Below are positions 5,369 to 7,401 of a stretch of DNA of 7,401 nt, piece by piece (position 1 is the first letter of the stretch; each line of letters starts with the position of its first letter). The DNA comes from an uncultured Verrucomicrobium sp. GTDB taxonomy: Bacteria; Verrucomicrobiota; Verrucomicrobiia; Methylacidiphilales; GAS474. The notes beneath the pieces were generated by a model that worked only from the letters and a program-made list of their open reading frames with translations, had not been told where the DNA came from and made no database searches. Location of the stretch: positions 1 through 7,401 of the forward strand of contig CAISZB010000101.1 in the NCBI GenBank assembly GCA_903889845.1, given 5' to 3'. The position numbers and the translations under genes were made by a program.

Positions 5369-7315
5369 TCAGCGGGTGACCCGCTCGTAGAGCGTGAGGC
5401 CGTCCCCTTCCCAGCAGGGGGCGTAACGGGCCGCGACGAAGGCGGCGAGGGCGGGATCGCTCCCCAGGCCGTACCGGGCGCGGTCCGGGTAGAAGAAATT
5501 CGCCGGGCCGGTCGAGTCGAGGAGGAAGCGCGGGCGGTTCGCCTCCAGGTCGCCGAGGAAGCGGGCGCGGTAGGCCGCCTGCCGGGGGCCGGGGAGGGTG
5601 GCGACGTGGGTCTCCGGCTCCCGGGTGCCGAGGGGGAGGCCCGAGTCGAAGGCGACCTCCGGCGCCCAGCCCCAGACGGCGAGGCGGTCCCCCGGGTGCG
5701 CCGTTTCCCGCAGCCGGGCGACGACGGCGGACGGGTGTTGCGCGGCGATCCGGCTCTCGGCCAGCGTGCCCCGGTAGCGGTTCCCGTAGTGGAGGAAGCA
5801 GGCGACGGGGAGGAGGAAGAGGAGCGCGAAGAGGAGGGGCACCCGCCAGCAGCGTGTCCGGACCAGATCCCCTGCCAGGCCGAGGGCTCCGACGGCGTAG
5901 TAGAGGAACTGGAAGTGGCGGAATGCCGGATGAATCCAGGTGAGCGGCAGGAAAATGAGCAACGCGGCGAGGCGAAGTCGGCGTTCCTTCAGGAACATCC
6001 CGACCGTGAGGCCGCCCGCGAGGCCCACCGCTCCCGCCGTCTGCAGGGGAGAGAGGGGGGCGGCGTTGTCCCTCCCGGTGAAGGCAAGGACCAGGCTCCA
6101 TCCCAGGGCCAGAGCGAGGGCCGTCCATCCCGTCGCGCCGGGGAAGGAAGCGACCCCGTTACGCCACGCCGCCGCGAGGCGCGGGCGGGCCCGCCCCGCC
6201 GCGATGAGGAGGCAGGCGAAGCCGGGAAATAGGTAGAGGGTGTAGTGGGGGAAGGCGAGGCCGGGGGCGACCGTCGCCAGAAAGGAGGCGGCGAAGAAGA
6301 GGCAGGCCCAAAGGGTGAGGCGGCTTCCCCTTCCCGCGCCGAGGGCGAGGCAGGCCGCCCCGGCGCCGACGGCGGAGAGGACGGCCAGGGGAATCCGGGT
6401 GTTGCCGAGGAAGTCGAGGCCGATGGCGAGCTTCTCCCGCCACGGGGTGTGCTGCGCGAAGTCGACGGCATAGACGATGTACGCGTCCCAGAAGTCCCGT
6501 GCGGTCCCCGTCGCGAGGAGGAAGAGGAAGGTGGCGGCGGCGGGGAGGAGGAGGCCGACGATGAAGCTCCAGGCCGCAGGCGCGTCCTTCCGGTTCCAGG
6601 CCAGGAGGAGGAACGAGAGGGCGAGGAAGAGGAGCGGAGGGGCGCCTTGGAGCTTCGAGAGCGGCATGACGCCGAGAAGGAATCCGGCCACCCCCGCTTC
6701 GAGCGCCCGCATCGGTCCCGAGCGGCCCCGGAACATCCGGGCCAGGAGCCAGAGGACCGCGCCGAGGAGGGGGAGGGAGGCGTGCTCGCTGCTATAATGA
6801 ATCCATTCCACATGGGAGGTGAGGGAGAAGAAGAGGAGAAACGGCAGGGCCGCCGCCCGTCCGGTCCCCTCCCCGCCGATCCGCCGTCCCGCCAGCCAGA
6901 CGAAGAGAATGAAGAGGGCCTCCTCCACAAGGCCGGTGAGCCGCGCCGCGGGATAGCCGAGGGGGAGGCCGACGGAAGGCGCCCACAGCAGCAGGAGGGA
7001 GCCGAGCGGCCCGCCCGAATAACCGTCGACGTCCCGCCACGGCAGGGCATGGGGGAGGAGGTGGTAGGTCCGGGCCTCGGCGAGGAAAAGGGTCTCGTCC
7101 GTGTTCAGCGGGACGGGGACGAAGAACGAGGGGAAGCGGAGGACCAGGAGGCACGGCAGGAGGAGCAGGGCGAAGAGCAGCGGATGGCCCCAGCCCCCCC
7201 GCCGGGCGCGGGGCAGAAAGGCGAGCGCGGTGAGCAGCCCTTCCAGGGCCAGCAACCCGAGGCCCAGGCCCCAGTGAAGGAGCCGGTGTCCGTCGAGGAA
7301 AAGCAGGGCCTGCAT
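5369..7315 (-). CDS. Polytopic GT-C type glycosyltransferase (family 39/ArnT-like)
   Basis: A 648-residue inner-membrane protein with roughly 12-16 hydrophobic segments (for example about 12-34, 44-60, 128-145, 180-195, 206-222, 250-270, 308-327, 334-351, 357-374, 395-412, 424-441, 470-486, 492-508) and a hydrophilic C-terminal domain from about 510 to the end. The first large loop carries [13 protein letters not shown] (69-81). The D73-E74 pair in the first extracytoplasmic loop is the place where GT-C enzymes such as protein O-mannosyltransferases and ArnT keep their catalytic acidic residues. The C-terminal [20 protein letters not shown] (543-562) resembles the tail of bacterial GT39-like proteins. 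It would move a sugar from a polyprenyl-phosphate donor onto a lipid, glycan or protein acceptor on the periplasmic face. Acceptor and sugar are unknown. The ATG at 7315 is the only usual start seen; the frame is open upstream to the window edge, but without ATG, GTG or TTG, and no Shine-Dalgarno site precedes it. A polysaccharide polymerase of similar topology is the main alternative. Confidence 0.82.
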   Translation of the reverse strand: MQALLFLDGHRLLHWGLGLGLLALEGLLTALAFLPRARRGGWGHPLLFALLLLPCLLVLRFPSFFVPVPLNTDETLFLAEARTYHLLPHALPWRDVDGYSGGPLGSLLLLWAPSVGLPLGYPAARLTGLVEEALFILFVWLAGRRIGGEGTGRAAALPFLLFFSLTSHVEWIHYSSEHASLPLLGAVLWLLARMFRGRSGPMRALEAGVAGFLLGVMPLSKLQGAPPLLFLALSFLLLAWNRKDAPAAWSFIVGLLLPAAATFLFLLATGTARDFWDAYIVYAVDFAQHTPWREKLAIGLDFLGNTRIPLAVLSAVGAGAACLALGAGRGSRLTLWACLFFAASFLATVAPGLAFPHYTLYLFPGFACLLIAAGRARPRLAAAWRNGVASFPGATGWTALALALGWSLVLAFTGRDNAAPLSPLQTAGAVGLAGGLTVGMFLKERRLRLAALLIFLPLTWIHPAFRHFQFLYYAVGALGLAGDLVRTRCWRVPLLFALLFLLPVACFLHYGNRYRGTLAESRIAAQHPSAVVARLRETAHPGDRLAVWGWAPEVAFDSGLPLGTREPETHVATLPGPRQAAYRARFLGDLEANRPRFLLDSTGPANFFYPDRARYGLGSDPALAAFVAARYAPCWEGDGLTLYERVTR

Positions 7316-7342
7316 GGAAGGGAATGTTTTAGAATAGGCCCG
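7316..7342. promoter_or_regulatory. Short AT-richer gap between divergent starts
   Basis: The gap lies between the GT-C start (minus) and a possible plus-strand start at 7343. It contains TAGAAT at 7330-7335, five of six matches to a -10 box on the plus strand, but no -35 box at the right distance, and it sits only 7 nt before the plus-strand ATG, so a promoter there would give an almost leaderless message. On the minus strand the overlapping TATTCT (7336-7331) is a weaker -10 match. The region is too short for full promoters for both genes. Confidence 0.2.
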
Positions 7343-7401
7343 ATGTTTTGGAAAGGCTGGAAGGGGGCGCGACTGCCTGCGCTGATACGGCGCGGGAAGA
7401 A
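7343..7401 (+). CDS. Possible divergent gene, first 19 codons only
   Basis: From ATG at 7343 the plus strand stays open to the window edge, reading MFWKGWKGARLPALIRRGK. A weak AGG lies 5 nt before the start region (7336-7338). The basic, Trp-containing start could be the N-terminus of a cytoplasmic or membrane protein, but no family can be recognised from 19 residues. Support is the position, head to head with the GT-C gene. In GC-rich DNA such a short open stretch can easily occur by chance, and the minus strand is open here too. Confidence 0.3.
   Translation, partial: MFWKGWKGARLPALIRRGK

Noticed and set aside
5286..6128. Alternative frames within the GT-C gene (5286-6128 and 5989-7050 minus, 5354-6232 plus)
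   Set aside because: Their translations are Arg/Pro/Gly- or Ser/Pro-rich without membrane segments, while the 5369-7315 frame gives a coherent multi-pass membrane protein.

Overview
The window is high-GC DNA from a Gram-negative bacterium. Two TolC-type outer-membrane channel proteins imply an outer membrane. The phylum cannot be fixed from this sequence; a Verrucomicrobiota-like or other high-GC environmental lineage is only a guess. All five well-supported genes lie on the minus strand and so read from right to left. There is no RNA gene, CRISPR array, insertion sequence or integrase that I can see.

In transcription order, the window holds: (1) a 648-residue polytopic membrane protein of the GT-C glycosyltransferase type (7315 to 5369); (2) a full-length GDP-mannose 4,6-dehydratase, Gmd (5289 to 4267); (3) a second, diverged Gmd-family protein 22 bp further on (4244 to 3243); (4) after a 119-bp AT-richer gap with a candidate promoter and the only clear Shine-Dalgarno site of the window, a TolC-family outer membrane factor (3123 to 1459); (5) a second TolC-family protein overlapping it by 4 bp (ATGA) and running off the left edge (1462 to 1). 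At the right edge a possible divergent plus-strand gene begins at 7343, but only 19 codons are visible.

The first three genes fit a surface-polysaccharide locus: the Gmd proteins turn GDP-mannose into GDP-4-keto-6-deoxymannose, the precursor of GDP-fucose, GDP-rhamnose and related deoxysugars. The GT-C protein would transfer a lipid-linked sugar on the periplasmic side of the inner membrane. The two outer membrane factors look like a separate transcription unit that would work with an inner-membrane pump and adaptor encoded beyond the left edge. A functional link between the two groups is not shown.

The coding strand of the left three quarters is strongly C-over-G biased, which leaves long open frames on the opposite strand; I treat these as shadows. 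I did not find a clearly new system. The points most worth checking are the tandem Gmd paralogs, the translationally coupled pair of outer membrane factors, and the repeat-bearing gap between the two groups.
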